Shown: positions 1-7,997 of the stretch, in pieces
Position numbering within the stretch: the first letter of the stretch is position 1
Layout of the letters: each line of letters starts with the position of its first letter
NCBI RefSeq assembly: GCF_007671675.1
Contig: NZ_VCGW01000001.1
Span: forward strand, 620,001 to 684,000
Origin: Marinobacter maritimus
GTDB lineage: Bacteria; Pseudomonadota; Gammaproteobacteria; Pseudomonadales; Oleiphilaceae
Reading direction: 5' to 3'
DNA length: 64,000 bases
The notes under the pieces: generated by a model
Seen by the model: the letters and a program-made list of their open reading frames with translations, nothing else
Told to the model about the DNA's origin: nothing
Databases searched by the model: none
Program-made: the position numbers and the translations under genes

Positions 1-374
1 TCCAGGGATACCCGGGGCCGGGTAGTGGTATTCATGTATTGGGCCATAACACCAACGGCCAGATAGTTACCTATGGTCAGGGTGGCTCCGACTTTCAGAG
101 CGCCGACTTCGGAATGTTTGCTGAAGGCTTGTTCGAGCTCCGTTGCCTGAGCGAGAACGGCTTCCACCTTGGGCCGGTAGAGGCGCCCGAGTTCATTCAG
201 TTGCAGGCGCTTGCCAACCCGGTCAAACAACTGGATATCAAACTGGTTTTCCAGCTCTTTGAGGGCGCTGCTGGCGGCAGACTGCGACATAGCAAGCGAT
301 TCCGCGGCGCGGGTAATGTTCTGAAAATGCGCGGCCGCCAGAAACACTTCGAGTTGTCTGAAGCTGTATTTCAT
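1..374 (-). CDS. finR: LysR-family transcriptional regulator, FinR-like (partial, cut by window edge)
   Basis: Reading leftward from an ATG at 374, the first 124 codons encode a LysR-type N-terminus. It starts MKYSFRQLEVFLAAAHFQ and continues with a winged helix-turn-helix (TRAAESLAMSQSAASSALKELE, here described by residues about 20-41) and a linker helix, then runs off the window at the start of the effector domain. It is divergent from the ferredoxin-NADP reductase gene. In pseudomonads that arrangement is finR-fpr, where FinR activates fpr under redox stress. The symbol rests on this arrangement plus family, not on a full-length comparison, so another LysR regulator remains possible. Confidence 0.8.
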   Translation of the reverse strand, partial: MKYSFRQLEVFLAAAHFQNITRAAESLAMSQSAASSALKELENQFDIQLFDRVGKRLQLNELGRLYRPKVEAVLAQATELEQAFSKHSEVGALKVGATLTIGNYLAVGVMAQYMNTTTRPRVSL

Positions 375-385
375 AACAAAACGCT

Positions 386-440
386 CTAAATCGATGTAAC
401 CGAATAAGGTTATGGGAATATCCCATTTCATCGATAGGTT
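386..440. promoter_or_regulatory. Nested inverted repeats in the finR-fpr divergent promoter region
   Basis: The 144-bp gap between the divergent genes holds three nested or adjacent inverted repeats. ATCGATG (390-396) is mirrored by CATCGAT (429-435). TAACC-GAATAA-GGTTA spans 397-412. A perfect palindrome ATGGGA-ATA-TCCCAT spans 412-426. LysR regulators bind imperfect palindromes in such gaps, so this is the probable FinR binding region. Which repeat is used cannot be told from sequence. Confidence 0.5.
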
Positions 441-518
441 AGTGATGAGTTAGACTTTAGGCAATTCAAATTTGCAACATTCGCCGCCGTTCGTTAACCG
501 GGCAGCCAAGAGGTTTAA

Positions 519-1289
519 ATGAGCAACCTGATAAAAGAAACGGTCACCAGCGTACATCATTGGAACGATACGCTGTTCAGTTTTAAAACCAGCCGCGACC
601 CGGGGTTCCGGTTCAAGAATGGCCACTTTGTGATGATTGGCCTGGAAACTGAGGGTAAGCCATTGATGCGTGCTTACAGTATCGCCAGCGCCAATTACGA
701 AGAGGAACTCGAGTTCTTCTCAATCAAGGTGCAAAACGGTCCGCTCACATCACGTCTGCAGAAAATCCAGGTCGGGGACGAGATCCTTGTCAGCCGCAAA
801 CCAACCGGAACGCTGATTCTGGACAACCTCCTGCCAGGGAAGAACCTCTGGTTGATCAGCACGGGAACCGGCCTTGCGCCTTTTATGAGTATCATCAAGG
901 ATCCCGACGTATACGACGCCTTTGATAAAGTCATCCTGACTCACGGGGTGCGTTACGTCTCAGAGCTGGCTTACCAGCACGAGATTGAAGAGCTGCCGGA
1001 AAACGAGTTCTTCGGTGAAATGGTCAAGGGCAAGCTTGAGTACTATCCCACCGTGACCCGGGAGCCATTCCGCAATGAAGGCAGGCTGACGGCAGCTATG
1101 GAAAGCGGCAAGATAACCCAGGATCTGGGTTTGCAGGACTTTGATCTCGAAAACGACCGCTTTATGATTTGTGGTAGCCCCAGCATGCTCAAGGACACCT
1201 GTTCCATACTGAACGAAATGGGCTTCAGGGAAGCTCGTGGTGGGGAGATGGGGCATTATGTGATTGAAAGGGCTTTCGTGGAGAGCTAG
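519..1289 (+). CDS. fpr: Ferredoxin--NADP(+) reductase
   Basis: A 256-residue FAD protein that moves electrons between NADPH and ferredoxin or flavodoxin in the cytoplasm. The FAD-binding motif RAYSIAS is at residues 51-57, and the NADP-binding segment GTGLAPF is near residue 116. The chain ends in a short ...IERAFVES tail typical of the bacterial subclass I (Pseudomonas/Azotobacter) enzymes of about 258 residues. The ATG at 519 has an AGAGG ribosome site 5-10 bases upstream. It is transcribed away from the FinR-like gene, which is expected to regulate it. The function call is firm. Confidence 0.95.
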   Translation: MSNLIKETVTSVHHWNDTLFSFKTSRDPGFRFKNGHFVMIGLETEGKPLMRAYSIASANYEEELEFFSIKVQNGPLTSRLQKIQVGDEILVSRKPTGTLILDNLLPGKNLWLISTGTGLAPFMSIIKDPDVYDAFDKVILTHGVRYVSELAYQHEIEELPENEFFGEMVKGKLEYYPTVTREPFRNEGRLTAAMESGKITQDLGLQDFDLENDRFMICGSPSMLKDTCSILNEMGFREARGGEMGHYVIERAFVES

Positions 1290-1314
1290 GACGCACGGAG
1301 CGCTTGGTCTGATA

Positions 1315-1346
1315 GTGTGAGGGGGCGGTGGGTCGCCCCCTCACAC
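1315..1346. terminator. Hairpin between convergent fpr and aldehyde dehydrogenase genes
   Basis: A perfect 13-bp stem (1315-1327 with 1334-1346, GC-rich core GGGGGCG/CGCCCCC) closes a 6-base loop. It lies between two convergent genes. There is no T-run on either side, so it is either a weak bidirectional terminator or a 3'-end stabilising hairpin. Confidence 0.65.
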
Positions 1347-1384
1347 CTGAGTGTCATCAATAATGATCACTTCAAGCCCGCCGG

Positions 1385-2806
1385 TCAGATGGCGAGTCCA
1401 CCCAGTTTGGTTTCGAGGTATTCCTCTATACCTTCCTGAGCGCCCTCACGGCCAAGGCCGCTGTTCTTCATACCACCAAAAGGTGCTGCGGCGCTGGTCG
1501 GGTTGATATCGTTAATACCAATAATGCCGAAATCCAGAGCTTCAAACGCCCGCATGGCCGTCGTCATGTCGTTGCTGTAGATGTAAGCCGCCAAGCCATA
1601 CTCGGTGTCGTTGGCCATGGCGATGACATCGTCTTCTGAGCGATAGCTGATGACTGGAGCGACCGGGCCAAAGGTTTCTTCCCGGTAGATTTTCATCTCA
1701 GGCGTTACTCCGGAGAGCACAGTAGGGGCATAGAAGTAACCCTCTGAGAGTCCGTTTTCCATTAATCGGTGGCCACCGGTCTCTACTTTCGCGCCCTTGG
1801 CTACTGCGTCTTTAACCTGACGATCAACCTTCAGGATGGCCTGTTCATTGATTAGCGGGCCAATGCCCACGCCTTCGGCCATGCCGTTGCCGGCCACCAG
1901 GCGACTGGCGCGGCTGGTGAGTTCGTTAATGAACGGTTCAAGGTGATCTTCGTGCACGAAAATACGGTTAGGGCTAATACAGGCCTGGCCAGTATTCAAG
2001 AACTTGACCAGGGACAGGCCTTTGGCAGCATGCACCGGATCAGCATCAGGGAAGACAATGGCAGGTGCATGGCCACCGAGTTCCATAGAGACACGCTTCA
2101 TGTTGGCTGCGGCCAGGCCGTTAAGTTTCTTGCCGACAGGGGTAGAGCCTGTGAAGGTCAGCTTGTGAACTCGCGGGTCGGTACAAAAAGCATCGCCCAC
2201 CCGGGAAGGATCCTGCACGGTCAGCATGTTAACCACGCCAGCCGGAAAGCCTGCTTCGGCGAAGATCTCTATCATGGCTTTTGCGCATAGGGGTGTGCTT
2301 TCAGCCGGTTTCAGGATCACCGTGCAGCCTGCCGCCAGTGCGGGTGCGAGCTTGCGGGTAATCATGGAAATCGGGTAGTTCCAGGGCGTAATCGCACCGA
2401 CCACGCCAACAGGTGACTTCTGCACCATAAAACGCTGGTTTTCACGGGCGGAAGGAATACTTTGCCCGTATACGCGTTTGGCTTCTTCGGCAAACCACAG
2501 CAGGAAATCTGCGCCGTATTGAACTTCATTGAGGGACGCTTTCAGGGGTTTGCCCTGTTCGCGGGTCATCTGTTCAGCCAGTTCACGCTTTTGCCGGATC
2601 ATCAGTTCCCAAGCCCGGTAGAGCAATTGGGAGCGGTGGTACGCGGTGGTTTTTTTCCATTCTTTAAAAGCACAATCGGCGGCCGTAATGGCCGCCTCAA
2701 TATCCTGGTCTGTACAGTCGGGCACCTGCCCGATGATTTCACCTGTGGCAGGGTTGGTTACCGGGAGCTCAGCGCGCCCGGTTAACCATTGTCCGTTAAT
2801 ATACAT
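1385..2806 (-). CDS. NAD(P)-dependent aldehyde dehydrogenase, succinate-semialdehyde-dehydrogenase-like
   Basis: A 473-residue member of the ALDH superfamily. It should oxidise an aldehyde or semialdehyde to the acid with NAD(P). Visible catalytic residues are Asn143 in PWNYP, Glu242 in MELGGHAP and Cys276 in GQACISPNR, with the cofactor glycine motif FTGSTPVG near 218-225. The overall pattern resembles GabD-type semialdehyde dehydrogenases, but the sequence around Cys276 (ACISPNR) departs from the usual GQTCVCANR, so the substrate is open. It is the last gene of a minus-strand operon led by malonyl-CoA decarboxylase (23-bp gap to the gene before it). A semialdehyde such as malonate semialdehyde, or a short aldehyde, is plausible. 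That substrate idea is inference. Confidence 0.88.
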   Translation of the reverse strand: MYINGQWLTGRAELPVTNPATGEIIGQVPDCTDQDIEAAITAADCAFKEWKKTTAYHRSQLLYRAWELMIRQKRELAEQMTREQGKPLKASLNEVQYGADFLLWFAEEAKRVYGQSIPSARENQRFMVQKSPVGVVGAITPWNYPISMITRKLAPALAAGCTVILKPAESTPLCAKAMIEIFAEAGFPAGVVNMLTVQDPSRVGDAFCTDPRVHKLTFTGSTPVGKKLNGLAAANMKRVSMELGGHAPAIVFPDADPVHAAKGLSLVKFLNTGQACISPNRIFVHEDHLEPFINELTSRASRLVAGNGMAEGVGIGPLINEQAILKVDRQVKDAVAKGAKVETGGHRLMENGLSEGYFYAPTVLSGVTPEMKIYREETFGPVAPVISYRSEDDVIAMANDTEYGLAAYIYSNDMTTAMRAFEALDFGIIGINDINPTSAAAPFGGMKNSGLGREGAQEGIEEYLETKLGGLAI

Positions 2807-2829
2807 GAGGCGATACCTCTTGGTTGTTG

Positions 2830-4608
2830 TTAAAACTCTGTTTCCGACAGCGCCATAATGGCGTCGTCTCCGGATCGCATCGCGCTCAGGTGCGCAGAGC
2901 AGCGCGGCAGGATGTGATCGATGAAAAAGTTTGTGGTGGCCAGTTTGTTGGCTGCGAATGAGTTCTGGTCAGCCTGCGCGTTCGCGGCTGCAGTAGCGGC
3001 TTTCAGCATCAGCCAGCCTGCAGCCACGGTAGAGCTCAGCATCAGATAGTCGAAGGCTACAGCGCCAGTAAACTGGTCGTCATCGCCGCGCTCCAGGATC
3101 ATTCTGGTGGCATCTTCAAGGAAGGCTACCGCTTGGTCAAATCTGGCCTGGCGCTCAGCTGTGAGCACCGAACTGCTTTGTAGTGGCCCAGTGAGCGGCC
3201 GCATATCATCAATCAGCTCGGCCATCGCCTGGCCCCTGTCACGAACGGTTTTCCGGCCGATCAAGTCAAGGGCCTGAATGCCATTGGTGCCTTCGTATAT
3301 AGGTAGAATGCGGGCGTCACGATAGTGCTGTGCAGCGCCTGTTTCTTCAATAAAGCCCATGCCGCCGTAACATTGAATGCCCAGAGAAGTGACTTCCTGT
3401 GCGATTTCTGTGCACCAGCCTTTAACCAGCGGTGTCAGCAGGTCGGCTCTGCGCTTGTAGCGGTTCTTGATGTCGTCTGGAAGGTTATCCGCTTTGGCGT
3501 AATCAACGGCCACACAGCCGGTATAGGCGAGCCCGCGGGCTGCCTCGGTCAAGGTTTTCATGATCATCAGCATGCGGCGCACGTCCGGGTGCCTGATGAT
3601 TGGGGAAACACCCTGTTCGCCGGGAGCAGTGCCTTGAATTCGCTCGAAGGTGTAGTCCCGTGCCTGTTGATAAGCGCGCTCAGAAATGGACACACCTTGC
3701 AGGCCAACGGTCAGCCGTGCGTTGTTCATCATGGTGAACATGCAGGCCAGGCCGCGATTCTCTTCGCCCACCAGATAACCGATGGCGCCTTCATTATCGC
3801 CAAAACTCATGACGCAGGTGGGGCTGGCGTGGATGCCGAGCTTGTGTTCCAGCGAGACCGCTTGGCAGTCATTTCTTTCCCCGGGTTCTCCGGAACCTTT
3901 CGGCAAATACTTGGGTACAGCAAACAGCGATATGCCTTTGACGCCGGGAGGAGCATCGGGCACGCGAGCGAGTACAAGATGGATGATGTTCTCCGCCATG
4001 TCGTGCTCACCCCAGGTGATGAAAATCTTTTGACCTTTTATCCGGTAGGCGTCGCCATCCGGACGGGCTTGGGTGCGAATGCCTGACAAATCGGAACCGG
4101 ACTGTGGTTCGGTCAGGTTCATGGTTCCGGTCCACTGCCCGGAAATCATTTTCGGCAGCAACTGCTCTTTCAGCATCTCGCTGGCGTTCTCGGAAAGTGC
4201 CTCTACGGCGCCTTGAGACAACAAAGGACAGAGCCCCCAGGCCATGTTGGCGGCATGCCACATTTCCTGAACCGGGATGGCCAGCGAGAAAGGCAGACCC
4301 TGACCACCGAACTCGGGGTCAAACTGCAAACTGGCCCAACCGCTCTCAGCGTATTGCTGGTAAGCCTCTCTGAAGCCTGCCGGGGTGACCACCTCGTGGT
4401 CGGTACCCAGACGCACACCGGTTTGATCACCGATGACGTTGGTTGGGGCGATGACGGAACCGGCAAAGCGTGCGGCTTCTTCAAGAATGGCTGCAACGAC
4501 GTCTTCGGAGGCATCTTCGTAGCCACAGGCATTCGCCATGTCTGAAAATCCGGCAACCTGCTGCAGGGTAAACGCCATCTCACGGGTGGGTGCTCTGAAC
4601 CCTGTCAT
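2830..4608 (-). CDS. Acyl-CoA dehydrogenase, long form (DmdC-like)
   Basis: A 592-residue FAD-dependent acyl-CoA dehydrogenase that should introduce an alpha-beta double bond into an acyl-CoA. The FAD/substrate-binding segment NLTEPQSGSDLSGIRT lies near residue 165, and the catalytic base is Glu439 in the IYEGTNGIQA motif. At about 590 residues it is much longer than short-chain dehydrogenases (about 380). It carries the C-terminal extension seen in DmdC-type enzymes, which act on 3-methylmercaptopropionyl-CoA or medium-chain acyl-CoAs. The neighbours are an SDR 11 bp upstream and an aldehyde dehydrogenase 23 bp downstream. The DmdC resemblance concerns the subfamily and does not prove the substrate. 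Confidence 0.9.
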   Translation of the reverse strand: MTGFRAPTREMAFTLQQVAGFSDMANACGYEDASEDVVAAILEEAARFAGSVIAPTNVIGDQTGVRLGTDHEVVTPAGFREAYQQYAESGWASLQFDPEFGGQGLPFSLAIPVQEMWHAANMAWGLCPLLSQGAVEALSENASEMLKEQLLPKMISGQWTGTMNLTEPQSGSDLSGIRTQARPDGDAYRIKGQKIFITWGEHDMAENIIHLVLARVPDAPPGVKGISLFAVPKYLPKGSGEPGERNDCQAVSLEHKLGIHASPTCVMSFGDNEGAIGYLVGEENRGLACMFTMMNNARLTVGLQGVSISERAYQQARDYTFERIQGTAPGEQGVSPIIRHPDVRRMLMIMKTLTEAARGLAYTGCVAVDYAKADNLPDDIKNRYKRRADLLTPLVKGWCTEIAQEVTSLGIQCYGGMGFIEETGAAQHYRDARILPIYEGTNGIQALDLIGRKTVRDRGQAMAELIDDMRPLTGPLQSSSVLTAERQARFDQAVAFLEDATRMILERGDDDQFTGAVAFDYLMLSSTVAAGWLMLKAATAAANAQADQNSFAANKLATTNFFIDHILPRCSAHLSAMRSGDDAIMALSETEF

Positions 4609-4619
4609 GGTTTGCTCCC

Positions 4620-5363
4620 TTAGGCCATGTATTGGCCGCCGTTAACCGACATGTTAGTGCCGGTCACGAAGCTGGCTTCATCAGCTGTCAGGTAAGCTAC
4701 GGCTCTGGCGATGTCTTCAGGCTTGCCAAGGTGGCCAACCGGGATACCCGCAACAATGTTGTCCAGTACTTTTTCAGGTACCTGACGAACCATTGGGGTG
4801 TCGATGTATCCAGGGGACACCGAGTTGGCGGTTACGCCTTTACGGGCACCTTCCTGAGCAATGGATTTGGTGAAACCATAGATACCGGCTTTCGTCGCCG
4901 CATAGTTGCACTGGCCAAACTGACCTTTCTCGCCGTTCAGGGACGAAATGTTCACGATACGGCCAAAACCGCGCTCGCACATGTTTTCGAACACTTGCTG
5001 GCACATGTTGAACATGGATGTCAGATTGACGTTGATAACCTGGTTCCATTGTTCTGGCTGCATTCTCTTCAGCGGTGCGTCGTTGGTAATGCCGGCGTTG
5101 TTAACGAGAATGTCGATAGGGCCCAGATCGTCTTCAACGGCAGCAACAAAGGCTTTGCAGCCGTCAAAGTTGGTTACGTCCAGCGGGTAAACGGCTGCTT
5201 CAATGCCTTCTTGCTGCAGGCTGGCTTGCCAGTCGTTGGCTTGCGCTTCTTCACCTGGCAGGTGGGTGCCTACTACTTTACGGCCCTGAGCGGCCAGCGC
5301 CTTACACATGGCGGTACCCAGACCACCGGTTGCTCCGGTCACAACTGCGATGCGATTCGTCAT
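4620..5363 (-). CDS. phbB: Acetoacetyl-CoA reductase-type short-chain dehydrogenase (PhbB/PhaB-like)
   Basis: A 247-residue classical SDR. The Rossmann glycine motif TGATGGLGTA is near residue 9 and the NNAG motif near 88. The catalytic Ser is in ISSLNG (140/141), with Tyr154 and Lys158 in NYAATKAG. The stretch NGEKGQFGQCNY is characteristic of PhaB-type (R)-3-hydroxyacyl-CoA dehydrogenases, which interconvert acetoacetyl-CoA and (R)-3-hydroxybutyryl-CoA with NADPH. A strong AAGGAGA ribosome site precedes the ATG. No PHA synthase is in the window. In this operon it may work in the oxidative direction on an (R)-3-hydroxyacyl-CoA made by the nearby MaoC hydratase. That direction is inference. 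Confidence 0.88.
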   Translation of the reverse strand: MTNRIAVVTGATGGLGTAMCKALAAQGRKVVGTHLPGEEAQANDWQASLQQEGIEAAVYPLDVTNFDGCKAFVAAVEDDLGPIDILVNNAGITNDAPLKRMQPEQWNQVINVNLTSMFNMCQQVFENMCERGFGRIVNISSLNGEKGQFGQCNYAATKAGIYGFTKSIAQEGARKGVTANSVSPGYIDTPMVRQVPEKVLDNIVAGIPVGHLGKPEDIARAVAYLTADEASFVTGTNMSVNGGQYMA

Positions 5364-5391
5364 GGTCTTCTCCTTTCTATTTGCGGGTTGT

Positions 5392-6759
5392 TTACTTCAA
5401 GAGTTTCTTGATATTGGAAGACTGGGAAATGATTCCCTGTGAGGTGTACTGGTTACTTCTTTGAACAATTTTCGGAAGCTCGTACAGGTAGTTAACCATT
5501 AGCCCTGCGGATTGTTTGAGCCCCTTTTCAGAGGTGTCAGCCATCCAGTTAAGTCGGGCGACCTGGGCACCGTTGCTCAGATGGAAGTGCCCTACCGGAT
5601 CGTTCGCACGGGACGTACCTGATTTGGAGGAACATAAGTAGGTGGTAGCGAGCTTCATGATGGCGTCTTGCTGCGCGCCGGTTTTGTCTTCCTGAATGGC
5701 CTGCACCGGGTTGCGCGGAGGGGGTGTGCTGAGCCATTGCTCTCCACCGGGCAACAGGACAAGTTCGTTCGCCGGGGTTTTCTCCAGCCAGCGGCGGAAG
5801 CCAGGAACCGGCGAAAGTGTGGCGAACTGTTTAAGCTGGGGGAATTCGCCTTGCAGTTTGCTGACCACCTGCTTGATCAGAAAGTTGCCAAAACTGATGC
5901 CGGCCAGGCCCTTCTGAGCGTTCGATATCGAATAGAAAATTGCCGTGTCAGCTTTGTCGATATCTTGAGTGGGAGCATGTTCGTCCAGAAGTTTCTGGAC
6001 GTTATCGGCCAGGCCGTTCACCAGAGCCACTTCAACGAAGATCAGAGGCTCGTCGGGCATGTTCGGATGAATGAAGGCGAAACAGCGGCGATCGAAATCG
6101 AGTCGGTTCTTCAGATCACTCCAACTCTTGATGGCGTGCACGGCTTCATAGGCAATCAGCTTTTCAAGCATGGCACCACTGGAGTTCCAGCTTATTTCTT
6201 CCAGTTGCAGTAAGCCAACATCAAACCAGGTAGCCAAAAGGTCCCGGAGGTCGGTTTCCAGAGGTTTCAGTTCCGGATATTCTTTGCAGAGCCTGAGCAG
6301 TTCCTCCCGCATATCAACCAGGAATTTTACGCCAGAAGGTACTCCGTTGAATTGCTTTAACAGGGCGGTCCGGCTGGGTATCAGCGCTTTGCGTAAAGCC
6401 TGAGCGGCTTCGGTTTTCTCGTTGGCCTTAGCGTTATGCCATTTGTCGATAGCGCTTTCTACCGTGCCTTCGTGAACGCCATAGTATTCGGCCAGCAGCC
6501 CCAAAAAACGGGTTCTTCCGGTAACGGATAGCTTTAGATAGGCGCGCCCAAGGAGGGCCGCTCGCTTGCGGGCTTCTACCTGGCCACCATTCTCGGCGAG
6601 ACAGTCGTCTATCCATTCTTTGACGATAGCGACATCAGGCTCCGGGAGGTCTTCCGCAATGTTCAATATGTCTGAACCACGACGGCCTACGGATTCCAGT
6701 CCACCTGAGACCAGCTTCTTAAAGGCTCTTTCAAAAATGCTTACGGGTTGCCTCTGCAT
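5392..6759 (-). CDS. matA: Malonyl-CoA decarboxylase
   Basis: A 455-residue protein with both halves of the malonyl-CoA decarboxylase family: an all-alpha N-terminal region (about 1-200) and a GNAT-like catalytic region. Conserved blocks are FYSISNAQKGLAGISFGNFL (275-294, with Ser289), the LSPVPGFRRWL block near 315, and DPVGHFHLSNGA near 387 with His391/His393. It converts malonyl-CoA to acetyl-CoA and CO2 without a cofactor. It is the first gene of the operon it forms with the SDR, acyl-CoA dehydrogenase and aldehyde dehydrogenase (gaps 28, 11 and 23 bp). This suggests a catabolic route ending in malonyl-CoA. Its promoter region is shared with the divergent MaoC gene and carries a 22-bp palindrome at 6832-6853. 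Confidence 0.9.
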   Translation of the reverse strand: MQRQPVSIFERAFKKLVSGGLESVGRRGSDILNIAEDLPEPDVAIVKEWIDDCLAENGGQVEARKRAALLGRAYLKLSVTGRTRFLGLLAEYYGVHEGTVESAIDKWHNAKANEKTEAAQALRKALIPSRTALLKQFNGVPSGVKFLVDMREELLRLCKEYPELKPLETDLRDLLATWFDVGLLQLEEISWNSSGAMLEKLIAYEAVHAIKSWSDLKNRLDFDRRCFAFIHPNMPDEPLIFVEVALVNGLADNVQKLLDEHAPTQDIDKADTAIFYSISNAQKGLAGISFGNFLIKQVVSKLQGEFPQLKQFATLSPVPGFRRWLEKTPANELVLLPGGEQWLSTPPPRNPVQAIQEDKTGAQQDAIMKLATTYLCSSKSGTSRANDPVGHFHLSNGAQVARLNWMADTSEKGLKQSAGLMVNYLYELPKIVQRSNQYTSQGIISQSSNIKKLLK

Positions 6760-6831
6760 GACCGCGACTCCCTATGTACAAAGCGGTGTTGTCTTTGTTG
6801 ATGAGAGCAGGCTACCAGAGCAATTTGAAAA

Positions 6832-6853
6832 AACCAAGTAAAAGTACTTGGTT
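6832..6853. promoter_or_regulatory. Perfect 22-bp palindromic operator between malonyl-CoA decarboxylase and MaoC genes
   Basis: Half-site AACCAAGTA (6832-6840), four-base spacer AAAG, then its exact reverse complement TACTTGGTT (6845-6853). It lies midway in a divergent promoter region. Imperfect copies occur upstream of the BisC-like gene (10983-11004) and the permease gene (13459-13502). The size and symmetry suit a dimeric regulator. The protein that binds it is not identified here. Confidence 0.7.
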
Positions 6854-6909
6854 CGACGGATATAAACCAGTAGTGTAGCGGCTGTATGGATCAACAAAAG
6901 GAAAATACA

Positions 6910-7341
6910 ATGCAAGAACTACATGGTTACTACCTGGAAGATCTGGAAGTCGGGATGGAGGCGTTCTACGCCAAGACGATCACAGATGCGGATGTTGTTT
7001 TGTTTGCTGGCATCAGTGGCGATGACAATCCGGTACACATTAATGCCGAGTATGCGAAAACAACGCCGTTTAAAGAGCGGATCGTTCACGGCATGTTCAG
7101 TGCAGCGCTGATTTCTGCGGTTTTGGGTACACGGTTGCCTGGCCCAGGTGCGATCTACATTGACCAGCAGATCAAGTTCAAAGCGCCGGTTCATATCGGT
7201 GACACAGTTGTTGCATCTGCCAAGGTCATTGAGATCAGCCAGGAACGCCGCCGAGTAAAACTCGAAACCATCTGTAAAGTGGGTGATACGGTTGTTGCGG
7301 AAGGCGTGGCCACCAACATGGTTGACCGCCGCCCGGCATAA
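6910..7341 (+). CDS. phaJ: MaoC-like (R)-specific enoyl-CoA hydratase (PhaJ type)
   Basis: A 143-residue single hot-dog domain. The hydratase-2 motif GDDNPVHIN places the catalytic Asp38 and His43 with the expected D-x-N-P-x-H spacing. The family hydrates trans-2-enoyl-CoA to (R)-3-hydroxyacyl-CoA. I take the ATG at 6910 rather than an in-frame ATG at 6886, because an AAAAGGAAAA ribosome site sits just upstream of it. It is divergent from the malonyl-CoA decarboxylase operon and downstream of the perfect palindrome. With the PhaB-like SDR it gives a hydratase/dehydrogenase pair of matching (R) stereochemistry. The exact chain length is unknown. Confidence 0.85.
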   Translation: MQELHGYYLEDLEVGMEAFYAKTITDADVVLFAGISGDDNPVHINAEYAKTTPFKERIVHGMFSAALISAVLGTRLPGPGAIYIDQQIKFKAPVHIGDTVVASAKVIEISQERRRVKLETICKVGDTVVAEGVATNMVDRRPA

Positions 7342-7355
7342 GTTTGGAGACTGAT

Positions 7356-7901
7356 ATGTTGATGGATCGAGAGAATTGCATCCTTGCCGTGATTGATGTG
7401 CAGGCCCGATTGTTGGGCGGTGTGCACGAAAACGAGAAGCTGGTGAACAACTGCGACTGGCTGGTTCGCCTGGCCGGCCTGATGAACGTGCCGGTGATGG
7501 GGTCTGAGCAGTACCCGGATGGTCTGGGCCATACGGAAGAGGGTTTACGCGAACTGGTGGGGCCGGCCAATATTTACGGCAAAACCTTCTTTGCGTGCAT
7601 AGACGACCCGGGTTTTGATAAAGCATTTCAGGCACACGGCCGCAAACAGGTTGTCCTGTGTGGTATGGAATCTCAAGCTTGCGTGATGCAATCGACGATC
7701 AGGCTGCTGGAGAGAGGGTTGGAGGTTTTTGTGGCAGCGGATGCCATTTCTGCACGCAACTCTTACGACACTGAAGTAGCGCTACGCCGGATGGAACAGG
7801 CCGGGGCCAGAATTGTCACGAAAGAAATGGTCGGGTTTGAATGGCTGCGACGTTCTGATGCGGCTCAATTCAAGGCCTTCAGCAAAGAGTTTCTGCGCTA
7901 G
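7356..7901 (+). CDS. Isochorismatase-family cysteine hydrolase
   Basis: A protein of about 181 residues with the isochorismatase/nicotinamidase fold. Its presumed triad is Asp in AVIDVQARL (near residue 14), Lys in IYGKTFF (near 75) and Cys in GMESQACVMQ (near 108). The ATG at 7356 follows a GGAGA ribosome site at 7346-7350. An upstream TTG at 7344 would also be in frame but would overlap that site. It begins 14 bp after the MaoC gene, so the two are probably cotranscribed. Members of this family hydrolyse amides, isochorismate or N-carbamoyl compounds, and the sequence resembles the YcaC-like unassigned group, so no substrate is claimed. Confidence 0.8.
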   Translation: MLMDRENCILAVIDVQARLLGGVHENEKLVNNCDWLVRLAGLMNVPVMGSEQYPDGLGHTEEGLRELVGPANIYGKTFFACIDDPGFDKAFQAHGRKQVVLCGMESQACVMQSTIRLLERGLEVFVAADAISARNSYDTEVALRRMEQAGARIVTKEMVGFEWLRRSDAAQFKAFSKEFLR

Positions 7902-7997
7902 TAAGTCGCGGGGCCCCGGTACCTTATGGTCAAGGGCCCCGGAGACCGTCAGAATAGGGTTCGACCAGGCAACCCGAGTTCCGAGAATCTCATACTC

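Noticed and set aside
3325..4086. A long plus-strand reading frame opposite the acyl-CoA dehydrogenase gene
   Set aside because: It is a shadow of the dehydrogenase, which has full catalytic motifs, and its translation shows no family signature.
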